Source: Halothermothrix sp. (GTDB taxonomy: Bacteria > Bacillota > Halanaerobiia > DY22613). From it: 64,000 nt of DNA. The stretch is from the NCBI GenBank assembly GCA_016841825.1, contig JAENYK010000006.1:1-64000 (forward strand). The letters run 5' to 3'. Both the position numbers and the translations under genes were made by a program. Position 1 is the first letter of the stretch; each line of letters begins with the position of its first letter. This document shows, piece after piece, positions 18,001 through 25,720 of this stretch. The notes under the pieces are model-generated. The model did not search any database. It was not told the DNA's origin and saw only the letters and a list, made by a program, of their open reading frames with translations.

Positions 18001-18134
18001 TTTCCGTTACGGAATGGGCTGGTTCTGGTATAGCAGATCAAATTTATTTTCCATTTAGGTGGAAAATAGTAGAAGTTAACAAGAATACTACAGTCTATGA
18101 CCCAATTCAGGGTATACCAATTATACAAGACTAA
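15051..18134 (+). CDS. Tail tip / receptor-binding protein with fibronectin type III domains
   Basis: 1028 residues. Roughly the first 410 resemble a tail-hub (Tal/gp27-like) domain. Two fibronectin type III-like domains follow (about 440-640, with YLVERS..S..W..VG and YYYRIKSRY patterns). Next are a beta-rich region and a C-terminal receptor-binding-like domain that is more AT-rich than the start. AGGAGG precedes the ATG, and the gene follows the distal tail gene by three bases. It would plug the tube and determine target range. The exact hub family is not certain from reading alone. Confidence 0.65.
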   Translation: MGELNLALKTYPRILISRPNGTWMDVTRWARTASIDLGDVSGVGTGKTGADGICRMLELSLGNERSGLDGISFSFKDLTSPINQIDGQFAPLLQDGREIILQTAQLPFGIEAMEQDFKTIFHGVLGDDFKATRNGAEIMCRDLSYKASGPHAFMYDVVTYGSEEGILAETVIQQMFDDVLGTGILSLYCPETTGWMVKEFTPRYQTPWNVANDIVNQFGWYFGFMTAPDGLYRPHLIEPPRYADVETADFYIDWNGDIKTQSIQTSGLGIRNWIIVRFTDESGERIELNPNDYPELKDQNSIDEYDKRPMLIELDDNSQIKTVEEGLTLGGYALFDLSSKVGTTRVDMPYFQKMDVFKSMVIRNRAISSTDDFYGCLSVRHEFDFSQIPATGTTTFLANGKVVGGHRRWLDRETRVGAPGQPINSGRLDPARPPAPLGLQIAKNVRVARTGQVVLENMLTWNQVSDLGIEYLVERSINSTDWYQVGITQRGSERYTDSNLEEDTTYYYRIKSRYTATGKTSWSGGMQSVTVDQIPEAPGGTITLTAEAEINAIRVTINHENAPADIATYKVYAETTSSIDPNTNQIRDGLLPKSNYLGMFHTVPATPGESYYIAVVAVNSSGLAGLPVEIQGGQSKLTSRRDMDASMWQVNVTVSHSDAITYHDVYDILRYPENLVYAWVIDYDFFWIQFEYPVAHIMDALEYKVYADDLDLDLYYFAPASIQYYDDTIQDWRDISYTVQTISGDLKRFNFDEMRKIYKFRLNFSGFRDMIEPGVNRATRGLELYCIKPRIRGFFDLIDAEQVNANQVNVITGNPDDNHQIITTDGIEGYVKGEDGILRLASIRKNTGEEIMYNPNFDSGTTYKGIPVGKLTWLKGSDGTLRDSRNYPVIDINGDTAERVVAQGTILEPDDIISWVLIGQTITISENKILFVVIEPFEYGYLIDTNINIDYIVEQNGAFIVDGVMHYYLEGPAVFEDVDIRILFSVTEWAGSGIADQIYFPFRWKIVEVNKNTTVYDPIQGIPIIQD

Positions 18135-18148
18135 ATAGGAGGTTCAAA

Positions 18149-18410
18149 ATGAATAAAAAGATTTTGGTTGTTTTAGTTGTTTTGCTGTTATTTCTACATT
18201 TTGGAAGATGGACGCTGGAATTCAAAAAAAAGATTAAATGGCGGAACGTATCGACTAGATATGTTAGAGTTTCAGGTAGATTTTTTTTATCATTATTATG
18301 ATGCAGGTACTGCTTCTATAGAAAGTGGCATATCAACTCCGATAGAATTCAAATGGCAAATAGTTGAATCAAAATTGGAAAGCGATGTTATTCCCGGGAC
18401 GCCTTATTAA
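18149..18410 (+). pseudogene. Small membrane-anchored phage protein with a poly-A frameshift
   Basis: ATG at 18149 behind AGGAGG opens a 15-residue hydrophobic N-terminus (MNKKILVVLVVLLLFLHF). The frame then passes through a run of eight A (18223-18232) and soon stops. Removing one A restores a continuous 86-residue protein ending IVESKLESDVIPGTPY at 18410. Either the gene is broken, the read has one A too many, or transcriptional slippage on the A-run makes the protein. Function unknown; it may anchor or accompany the neighbouring lipoprotein. Confidence 0.5.
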
Positions 18411-18444
18411 AAAAAGAAAGTACTTTAAAGATAGGGGTGATTTT

Positions 18445-18783
18445 ATGAAAAGAGTATTGATCTTTATCATTATACTGATTGGTTTGGTTTTAACCACGGG
18501 GTGCACTGTAGGAGAACCAAATTTTAAAGTTAAACAAATTTATCTTACAGAACATTCTTTGGTCACTATTAAAGTCGAAAACACTGGGAATGCTTCAGGA
18601 TACCTTAGCGGAGTAATAAAATGCGAATATAATTATAATTTTGCTCATGGTCTACCAATTTCGCCAGGAGAGATACATGAAGTAAAAGTTTTGGTTCGTA
18701 TGCCAGATGAATTTATCATAGAAATATATTCTGACGGGAAATTGACTGATACAGTCATGTATACAAATCAAAATACATACTAA
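18445..18783 (+). CDS. Small lipoprotein of the tail cluster
   Basis: 112 residues from the ATG at 18445 behind GGGGTGA. The N-terminus is a lipoprotein signal with the lipobox LTTGC (Cys about residue 21), followed by a short beta-rich domain. Longer in-frame starts upstream have no ribosome binding site. Phage-encoded lipoproteins often block adsorption or injection by related particles. By position this could protect the producer from its own tails, but that is inference. Confidence 0.6.
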   Translation: MKRVLIFIIILIGLVLTTGCTVGEPNFKVKQIYLTEHSLVTIKVENTGNASGYLSGVIKCEYNYNFAHGLPISPGEIHEVKVLVRMPDEFIIEIYSDGKLTDTVMYTNQNTY

Positions 18784-18806
18784 GGAAAGTGACATTTATT
18801 TTAACC

Positions 18807-18838
18807 AAAGGAGTAGGCAAAACCTGCTCCTTTTATAT
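18807..18838 (+). terminator. Terminator closing the tail operon
   Basis: AAAGGAGTAGG pairs with CCTGCTCCTTT, followed by a short T-run. It separates tail genes from the lysis cassette. Confidence 0.65.
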
Positions 18839-18861
18839 TTCCATAGAAGGGTGGGGATAAG

Positions 18862-19482
18862 ATGAACGACGCTTTATTTCAATCAGTCTCTCAATATGTA
18901 TTTGGGGGGCTTTTTCTATTTCTGCTGTGGTATGTTCTGGACCAAAACAAGAAAAGAGAGGGGTGGTTACAGAATCACAAGAGATTAACAAGCAGACAGT
19001 CAGCATTGAAAAAATATAAAGGGAGGGTGAGGATAACCGTGCATGAAGTTGTAGAAGGCTTGAAAAGGTTTTTCGAAATGCCTATCTGGAAAGGAATTTT
19101 TTCGGGGGTCAGCTGGGCAGTACTGCAGATATTTGGTCTACCAAACGGACCAATGAAAGCATTCGTCTTTTTGTTATTCGCTGATCTAATTACGGGCATA
19201 TACAAAGCGTGGAAAACACGAACGCTTAAATCATTTATTTCCCATGAGAAAGGGCGTAAGAAATATATTACTTATGCCCTTATCTTATTCCTGGCCCATT
19301 TTTTGGATATGGCTGGTTATGGTGGTGTAAGGGATATAGCTCTTTTGTGGAGTTGTTGGACCGAATACATTAGTATCACCGAAAACTTAAAAATGGTTGG
19401 GATTAATCTCCCTATACCATTTGCCAGCCGTTTGGATTTGGAAAATAAAAAGCTGGGGTTTAAGGATGGTGACACAGAGTGA
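18862..19482 (+). CDS. Holin, apparent fusion of BhlA-like and holin_4-like parts
   Basis: 206 residues. The first 35 or so (MNDALFQSVSQYVFGGLFLFLLWYVL...) look like a BhlA/UviB-type holin. The part from about residue 70 (PIWKGIFSGVSWAVLQIFG...) looks like a TcdE/phage_holin_4 protein with three membrane segments. A GTG at 19039 with GGGAGGG upstream could start the second protein alone. If one base were restored near 18961, the first protein would stop at 19019. So two holins may have been joined by a small deletion. Together they would permeabilise the inner membrane. Confidence 0.65.
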   Translation: MNDALFQSVSQYVFGGLFLFLLWYVLDQNKKREGWLQNHKRLTSRQSALKKYKGRVRITVHEVVEGLKRFFEMPIWKGIFSGVSWAVLQIFGLPNGPMKAFVFLLFADLITGIYKAWKTRTLKSFISHEKGRKKYITYALILFLAHFLDMAGYGGVRDIALLWSCWTEYISITENLKMVGINLPIPFASRLDLENKKLGFKDGDTE

Positions 19483-19979
19483 AGATAATTAATCTGATCG
19501 ATCAACTTCCTGTACATTCCGAGAAGAGATATAAGACACGGGAAGTCGGGGAGATAAAAACTGTAGCTATTCATCACAGCTTGACGAAAGATATTCCTGG
19601 CAGTGGAGATATTTTTGCTTTTGCCAGGTATCATGTTAATGATCTGGGTTGGCCAGGGATTGGGTACACCTATGTTATCGATACAGATGGAACAATATAC
19701 AAATGCAATAATACCGCTACTGTCAGTTATCATGTAGGCAAACATAACCGAAGTAGTCTTGGAATATGTCTTGTAGGTGATTTTCGGAGCAAGTCACCAT
19801 CAATAGAACAACTTGAAGCATTATATGAATTGGCCGGAGTGATCATGGAAGCTTATTCCCAGATCACTCCAACTCATTTTGTGGGCCATAATGAATATGA
19901 AGGATATGGATGGAAACAATGTCCAGCAATTGATATGAATTATCTCAGAAAAGAAATCAGAAAGAGGGTGCAGCGATAA
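19479..19979 (+). CDS. N-acetylmuramoyl-L-alanine amidase (endolysin)
   Basis: 166 residues; an Amidase_2/PGRP-type zinc amidase. The motif AIHHS is at residues 30-34, YHVGKHN near 84-90, and a late H...C pair (FVGHNEY..., KQCPAID) matches the zinc ligands. There is no signal peptide, so it needs the holin for export. The GTG start overlaps the holin stop. It would cleave peptidoglycan to release particles. No separate cell-wall-binding domain is present. Confidence 0.85.
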   Translation: MKIINLIDQLPVHSEKRYKTREVGEIKTVAIHHSLTKDIPGSGDIFAFARYHVNDLGWPGIGYTYVIDTDGTIYKCNNTATVSYHVGKHNRSSLGICLVGDFRSKSPSIEQLEALYELAGVIMEAYSQITPTHFVGHNEYEGYGWKQCPAIDMNYLRKEIRKRVQR

Positions 19980-20584
19980 TGAAAGCGATAAAATGGATCT
20001 GGGGTGTGTTGGTAACTATCTTAGTAGCTCTGGCATATCTATTCTGGCCGGGGCTTGATAATGGACAATTGAAAGAGAAGGTTTTGGAGATCAACAAATC
20101 TGCCAGAGAGGAGAAAAGGAAGCAGACTGAAATAAGAAATAGGATGGAGAGTCGAAATCTTGAACAAAAAGGCAGGCAAGATAAAGCCCGCAAATTGAGT
20201 GATAGATTGAATAAGCTTCCTGTGATTTTATTTCTAATCCTGATCTGTTCCGCTTCGGGATTTGCAAAAAATTTGTGTACTGCTGAAAATATTATCCCTG
20301 ATGATTATGAAAGTCTTCTGGAGTATTACAGAGAAATGTCTGAGATAGCAGTAGAATATAAATCTCTCTATGAAGAGGCTGAAAAATCGCTTAGTGAAGC
20401 TCAGGTTGATACTCAAGCTATGATGGAATCAAATGACAGACTTCAGGAACTAATTAAAACACAACAGACCATAATTGATCAGCTCCTCAAAAGGAAAGAC
20501 ATATCGCTGGAAACAGGGCTAAACTTTGTTCCCCTTGACCCTCTCAGATCAGGAATAATTATTGGAATAGAATGGTCGTTTTAA
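19979..20584 (+). CDS. Two-segment membrane/coiled-coil lysis protein, possibly spanin-like
   Basis: 201 residues, start overlapping the amidase stop (TAATG). It has a transmembrane segment at residues 7-25, a highly charged coiled coil at 30-78 and a second hydrophobic segment at 81-96 that looks like a signal peptide (ILICSASGFA-K). Another coiled coil spans 115-170, and the C-terminus ends GIIIGIEWSF. A terminal aromatic strand of that kind resembles an outer-membrane insertion signal. In a two-membrane host this last lysis-cassette gene could act on the outer membrane, but the assignment is tentative. It may also be a fusion of two former genes. Confidence 0.5.
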   Translation: MKAIKWIWGVLVTILVALAYLFWPGLDNGQLKEKVLEINKSAREEKRKQTEIRNRMESRNLEQKGRQDKARKLSDRLNKLPVILFLILICSASGFAKNLCTAENIIPDDYESLLEYYREMSEIAVEYKSLYEEAEKSLSEAQVDTQAMMESNDRLQELIKTQQTIIDQLLKRKDISLETGLNFVPLDPLRSGIIIGIEWSF

Positions 20585-20720
20585 CAGTTACCTAGTATGT
20601 CAAATATAATCTCCACAAAAAAGGATTATTAGATAAAAATGTCGAATTAATTAGGGTATATTGTACATATAGTACGTGCTTTTATATCCCATAAATTTAA
20701 TAATCTGAGGAGGAGTTAGC

Positions 20721-21992
20721 ATGAGCAGATTGACTTTGTTTTTAGCGATCTTAGGTGTCCTTGCCATTGCAGTACTTGGAGCCAATTATTATTTATCGCA
20801 GAATGTAAAAGACGATATTATGGCCTTTTATGATGAGGTAAATATGGAACAGGACGTTTACATAAAATCAGATACACTGTCAGTTAACTTACTAAACAGG
20901 AAGATTATCGCGAAGAATGTTTTGATTTATGAAGATGAAGTAGGTAAACTACGAAGCGAAGAGATTCGGGTAAAGTTATCCTGGCAAGATCTAATTTATT
21001 TACTCAAAAATGACAGATTAGATGTGATGCGTGCTGTAAAGCTTTCTCTAAAAAATGTGATATGCGAAGATTTGATGGAAGATTTTAGTTTTAAAATCAA
21101 AGGTGTCACAGTTGATTATAGAGGTTATTTATCTGAAGAGATTTTGATTAACCACCCAGAATTACTTCTGGATGAATCCCATAAAGTCGATCTGGCAATT
21201 ACTGAGTTAGATTTTGCTATTCCCGGGGATTATGAACTGGGTTTGACCGGGGAGCAAAAAGAACAATTGGAGGAGATATCAACTGTCGACCAGATTTCTT
21301 TCAATCTGACTTATGATTCCTTTGAAAAAGCTTTTACTCTAAATGAGATGAATCTGGTGACTCCAACGGGCTCATTCGAGGCGACTTCATCCTTTAAGCT
21401 AGTAAAAGATAACTCAGGAGAGCCTGTTTTAGATGATGTTGTTCTGTCTTACAAAGGTGAACTGAGTCCTAATTTAATTGATTTTGGTGAAGATGTTGGA
21501 GAATTTAAATTAGATGGTCTTGTTAGCAATGGCAGTGTTGAACTAGATTGGGAAACATCCAAAAATGATTATAAATTAATCAATGCAGCAACCAGTTTTA
21601 CACTTAAAGGATTTGAGATAAAGTTACCTTCCGATACAGTGAGTCAGATAGATCCCTTTGCAATGATTGCATTGGGTTCTATTGAAAAACTAGTGGTTGA
21701 CGAATTGTCTCTTGATTGTGATTATACCGATACTATTGCTGTATCTTCAGTTGAGTTAATGACACCCGCATTTAGTGCTAAGTTGAACCTGGATGTTGAT
21801 CTTACAGATGAATATGATCCATATATTAATCATGGCGTTTTACAAGTTTCCAATATGTCTAAAGAAGTAGTGAGCTTAGTCAGTCTTTATGAATATATGA
21901 GTAGGATTGCCTTACCAAGAGTAGGAGATGATATTGTTATTGAAGTATCCGGATCGTTCAGTCAACCACAATTCATCGGACTGGAAATTTAG
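20721..21992 (+). CDS. AsmA-like membrane-anchored protein
   Basis: 423 residues. An N-terminal membrane anchor (about 4-24) is followed by a long beta-rich extracytoplasmic region of alternating polar and hydrophobic strands. This is typical of AsmA/TamB-like proteins that bridge the envelope in two-membrane bacteria. There is no enzymatic motif. GAGGAGG precedes the ATG. It is a single gene after the phage cluster, closed by a terminator. The family call rests on fold character rather than a conserved motif; it is the first clearly chromosomal gene right of the tail region. Confidence 0.5.
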   Translation: MSRLTLFLAILGVLAIAVLGANYYLSQNVKDDIMAFYDEVNMEQDVYIKSDTLSVNLLNRKIIAKNVLIYEDEVGKLRSEEIRVKLSWQDLIYLLKNDRLDVMRAVKLSLKNVICEDLMEDFSFKIKGVTVDYRGYLSEEILINHPELLLDESHKVDLAITELDFAIPGDYELGLTGEQKEQLEEISTVDQISFNLTYDSFEKAFTLNEMNLVTPTGSFEATSSFKLVKDNSGEPVLDDVVLSYKGELSPNLIDFGEDVGEFKLDGLVSNGSVELDWETSKNDYKLINAATSFTLKGFEIKLPSDTVSQIDPFAMIALGSIEKLVVDELSLDCDYTDTIAVSSVELMTPAFSAKLNLDVDLTDEYDPYINHGVLQVSNMSKEVVSLVSLYEYMSRIALPRVGDDIVIEVSGSFSQPQFIGLEI

Positions 21993-22003
21993 TATAGCGG
22001 GAT

Positions 22004-22036
22004 AGAACATTGCCATTTACGGTAATGTTCTTTTTT
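22004..22036 (+). terminator. Terminator after the AsmA-like gene
   Basis: AGAACATTGCC pairs with GGTAATGTTCT, followed by six T. Confidence 0.8.
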
Positions 22037-22048
22037 CTTTTTGGTATT

Positions 22049-23494
22049 TCATTTATTCATAGCTTCCCCCAATCGTTTAATTCCTTCCTCAATAACCTCT
22101 TCACTATGGGATGCAAAATTTAGGCGGAGATAGTATTGGCCATCAGCTTGATTTGGAAAGAACATATTTCCGGGAGTAAAAGATACACCTTTAGTCCAGG
22201 CCAGGGCCAGCAGTTCTTCAGCAGTTACGGAATTCGGTAATCTTAGCCAGATAAAGAGTCCACCCTGGGGTGAATTCACAGTTGCTGCTGGCAGGTGAGA
22301 TTTGACTGCCTGTAGCATAACATCACGTCTTTTTCGATAGACCAGACAGGAACGCCGCAAATGAGACTGGTAGCGTCCTATGCTGATATAGTCTTCCAGA
22401 GCTCTCTGCATTAAATTGGAAGTAGCCAGATCGTGAATTTTCTTTTGATTCACCAATTTTTCATAGACTGGCCCTTCAGCAACCAGAAATCCAACCCGCA
22501 GTCCCGGTAGGAGCATTTTGGAAAAGGTACTAGTATAGATGACTCGACCACCAGGATCGAGGGATTTAAGAGCAGGTTGAGTTCGTCCATCATAGCGGAG
22601 ATCACCCACAAAGTCATCTTCCAGGAGTGGAACATTATAGCGGTCTGCTAATGACAATAGCTGTCTCCGTCTCCAGCTGTCCATACATATTCCTGTTGGA
22701 TTTTGAAAGTTGGGCATGGTATAGATTAGTTTGGGATGAAATTGTTGGAGCAGTTCTTCGAGCTTTTCAATTAGCATACCGTCTTCATCCATTGGGATGC
22801 CGATTATACTTAAACCCATGGTGCGAAACAGATTCAAGGCTCCTCCATAGGTTGGATTTTCAACAAGGATGACATCACCCGACTTTAATAATAGTTGGCA
22901 AACTAATCCCAATGCCTGTTGCGATCCTGAAGTAATCAGAATCTGCCCGGGTCCGGTTAACAGACCCTGACTGGCCAGGATACTGGTGATTGTTTTTCGT
23001 AATCGAATAAAACCCTGGGTATCACCGTATTCCAGGGCAGTGATTCCATCCCGTCGAATGACTGTTTGCAGTGAGTGACGAAAATCTGAAATTGGAAATA
23101 GATGGGGATCGCCATTTCCATTGGCAAAAGAAATTAGATTTGTCTTCTGCGAAGAAGAGGATAATCTGTTTTCTATCCCACCCTTGCTTGGAAGACTCTG
23201 CTGCCAGAGCGGCCAGGAAGTCCTGGAATCCTCTAAATCTGGTTCTGATGTCGAGCAGATGGGTAAAACATAGGTACCACTCCCGCTTACAGCTGTAATT
23301 AAGCCATCAGCCTTTAGTTCGGCATAGGCATTTTCAACTGTAATTCTGCTGATGGCCAGATCCTGAGCTAATTTGCGACTGGCAGGGAGCCTGGTATCTG
23401 GTGTAAGCCTTCCCGATAAAATACCTTCCCGTAAATATGTTTCAATCTGTCTGTAGATTGGTACTGAACTCTGATAATCCAGAGGTATTCGCAT
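22049..23494 (-). CDS. MocR/PdxR-type transcriptional regulator with aminotransferase domain
   Basis: 481 residues from the start behind AGGAG; a start 15 bases earlier lacks a proper ribosome binding site. The N-terminal GntR-type winged helix covers about residues 8-75 (YRQIETYLREGILSGRL...). After a linker comes a fold-type I aminotransferase domain with the PLP-lysine segment STFSKMLLPGLRVGF near residue 320. MocR proteins sense PLP or amino compounds and commonly control a divergent gene. Here that is the EamA transporter, separated by a regulatory-looking intergenic region. Confidence 0.9.
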   Translation of the reverse strand: MRIPLDYQSSVPIYRQIETYLREGILSGRLTPDTRLPASRKLAQDLAISRITVENAYAELKADGLITAVSGSGTYVLPICSTSEPDLEDSRTSWPLWQQSLPSKGGIENRLSSSSQKTNLISFANGNGDPHLFPISDFRHSLQTVIRRDGITALEYGDTQGFIRLRKTITSILASQGLLTGPGQILITSGSQQALGLVCQLLLKSGDVILVENPTYGGALNLFRTMGLSIIGIPMDEDGMLIEKLEELLQQFHPKLIYTMPNFQNPTGICMDSWRRRQLLSLADRYNVPLLEDDFVGDLRYDGRTQPALKSLDPGGRVIYTSTFSKMLLPGLRVGFLVAEGPVYEKLVNQKKIHDLATSNLMQRALEDYISIGRYQSHLRRSCLVYRKRRDVMLQAVKSHLPAATVNSPQGGLFIWLRLPNSVTAEELLALAWTKGVSFTPGNMFFPNQADGQYYLRLNFASHSEEVIEEGIKRLGEAMNK

Positions 23495-23509
23495 AATCTC
23501 ACTCCTCAT

Positions 23510-23783
23510 ATAATGGTATTACTATTATAGCAGATTAATCCCAATTCTTATAGGTCCAATTTTGGTATTTCACTTCAAGTGAATTGGATAATAAATTAAT
23601 TTTATACGGAAATCTTTAAGTGTGGAGCAGTACTTTGTTTGATTCTATATCGGACAAAATTTTATAATTGGTCTTATCAATTTTTTCTGTTAATGGTTCT
23701 ATTAATAATTCCATTTATCAATTATGATAAGGGTGACTAGAGGTAAAACAAAATACAGATATCTGGAAGTGGAGTGATGATTT
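23510..23783. promoter_or_regulatory. Divergent promoter region between mocR and eamA genes
   Basis: Rightward promoter TTGATT (23639-23644), 18-base spacer, TATAAT (23663-23668). AATTGGTC-type and GGTCCAATT-type half sites occur at about 23550 and 23666 in opposite orientation, possible binding sites for the MocR protein. Confidence 0.5.
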
Positions 23784-24767
23784 ATGTCAACAGTAACAAA
23801 ATCCTCGAATTTAGCCATAGGCTATAAAACAGCCTTTTCCAGTGCAATAATTTTATCAACAACTGCAATTTTTATTCGTTATCTTACTGAAACATATCAC
23901 TTGCCGGCTTTGGTTTTGGCTTTCTGGCGTGATGGGTTGACAGCTATCTCTTTACTTACCTTCCTGAGAATTCGAAACCCATCTTTGCTAAAACTCAGGG
24001 GTATGAATCTGCGTTACCTCATTATTTATGGTTTTATTCTGGCTATATTTAATTCTTTGTGGACGCTTGCAGTCTCCCTTAATGGTGCGGCAATCTCAAC
24101 AGTTCTGGTTTATTCTTCGGTTCCATTTACTGCAATACTGGGTTGGTGCTTTTTGCGAGAAACACTCAGTTGGATGAAAATATTGGCCATCTTTCTTAGT
24201 CTGATCGGATGTGTACTGATCTCCGGAATGATAGACGTAGGAGACTGGAATGGTAATGTGTTAGGTATGCTAACAGGAATTTTATCTGGTCTATGTTATG
24301 CCATTTATAGTCTTATGGGGCGTTCTGCTTCCCAACGCGGCTTAAACCCCTGGACAACACTATTATATACCTTTGGATTTGCGGCACTTTTTTTGTTAGC
24401 ATTTAATATATTACCCTGGAAAATAATTCCCGGAGCAGCAGACCATCTTATAGATTTGCTGTGGTTAGGGAGATCTTTAACCGGGTGGGGGGTATTATTT
24501 ATCCTGGCAATCGGTCCGACACTCCTTGGATTTGGGCTGTATAATGTCAGTTTGGTTTATCTATCATCAAGTGTGGTTAATCTAATTGCGACTTTAGAAC
24601 CGGTTTTTACGATGGTGATTGCTTATTTTCTGCTCAATGAACGATTTAGTGGAATGCAGATTATTGGAAGCTTTTTAATCTTAAGTGGAATTGTGCTTTT
24701 ACGAATCTATGAGGGGTGGCGTCAGAGAAATAGAGCGAAAAGCTCACCTGTTGTAACAGTGGAATGA
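23784..24767 (+). CDS. EamA/DMT-family transporter
   Basis: 327 residues with ten hydrophobic segments forming two EamA repeats; the second has the typical ...LEPVFTMVIAYFLLNERFS ending. Such permeases usually export or exchange amino acids or related small metabolites. The divergent MocR regulator suggests a substrate linked to amino acid or vitamin B6 metabolism (inference). AGTGGAGTGA precedes the ATG. Confidence 0.9.
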   Translation: MSTVTKSSNLAIGYKTAFSSAIILSTTAIFIRYLTETYHLPALVLAFWRDGLTAISLLTFLRIRNPSLLKLRGMNLRYLIIYGFILAIFNSLWTLAVSLNGAAISTVLVYSSVPFTAILGWCFLRETLSWMKILAIFLSLIGCVLISGMIDVGDWNGNVLGMLTGILSGLCYAIYSLMGRSASQRGLNPWTTLLYTFGFAALFLLAFNILPWKIIPGAADHLIDLLWLGRSLTGWGVLFILAIGPTLLGFGLYNVSLVYLSSSVVNLIATLEPVFTMVIAYFLLNERFSGMQIIGSFLILSGIVLLRIYEGWRQRNRAKSSPVVTVE

Positions 24768-24859
24768 AGCCTTATGATTCTACTAAATTGTGTTGTAGCT
24801 TGCTCCAACAACTGATACAATAAACTTATGAACATAAATTTAGAAGGAGATGGGGAGTA

Positions 24860-25720
24860 ATGAATGTCCTAATATTGTACTTCAGCGGGACGGGTAACAC
24901 ATATTTTATTGCTGATAAGCTATATACTGAACTGACGAGACAATCATATAGTGTTAAATTAATGCCGGTTGAACAATTTCAGGTAACAGCGATTGAGAGT
25001 GCCGATGTTCTGATATTTGGATTTCCGGTTTATGCCTGTGACATGCCTGATTTTATGCACAGTATTTTGCAGCAAATAAAAAAAGTAAATAAGAAGGGGT
25101 TGATTGTTTATTCTACACTGGGATTTTATGCTGGAAATTCATCACGAAAAATTCTAAATCTGCTATCTCAAAAAGGATTTACGCCTCTGGATTATGAAGA
25201 AATCAAAATGCCCGGTTCAGATGGTCTGGTTTTCATGAAAAAAGATTCGAAATATGTGAAAAATGTCTTAACAACAAATTTTTCCAAATCTTTGGAATTA
25301 AATAAAGCTGTTAGAAATATTGTTGATAAAATAAATCAAGTAAACCTGAGAGGTATTGCTAATGTCGCACAAAAAGTCTCAGGGTTAAACTGGGGCAGGT
25401 CAGTTATTAGTGGAATAGTCCAATTAATATCTGGATTTGTTGAAACTAAACTAAAGAGAAAATTTTGGGTTGACGATAAATGCATAAAGTGTGGACTCTG
25501 CACAAAGATCTGTCCTTCAGGTAACATTATTCTTCAGGGAGATCGGGTAGAATTTTCAGATAAATGTTATCTTTGTATGCGATGTATTAATCAATGTCCG
25601 GTCGAAGCTATCCAGATTGGAGAAAAGACTAAGGGAAAATTCAGATATAAGGGGCCGATGGGAAGATATAATCCACATAATATATTAGCTAAAGAAGACG
25701 ATGCTCAGCTAAAAGATTGA
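24860..25720 (+). CDS. EFR1-family flavodoxin/ferredoxin fusion
   Basis: 286 residues. A flavodoxin-like domain opens with the FMN-phosphate loop YFSGTGNT (residues 8-15). A C-terminal domain carries two [4Fe-4S] motifs, CIKCGLCTKICP near 208 and CYLCMRCINQCP near 236. The architecture is that of EFR1 proteins of anaerobic Firmicutes, presumed electron carriers; the partner is unknown. A single gene with AGAAGGAGATGG upstream. Confidence 0.9.
   Translation: MNVLILYFSGTGNTYFIADKLYTELTRQSYSVKLMPVEQFQVTAIESADVLIFGFPVYACDMPDFMHSILQQIKKVNKKGLIVYSTLGFYAGNSSRKILNLLSQKGFTPLDYEEIKMPGSDGLVFMKKDSKYVKNVLTTNFSKSLELNKAVRNIVDKINQVNLRGIANVAQKVSGLNWGRSVISGIVQLISGFVETKLKRKFWVDDKCIKCGLCTKICPSGNIILQGDRVEFSDKCYLCMRCINQCPVEAIQIGEKTKGKFRYKGPMGRYNPHNILAKEDDAQLKD

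Noticed and set aside
22450-22872. Short ORFs on both strands inside the MocR gene
   Set aside because: Out-of-frame shadows of a well-supported aminotransferase domain.
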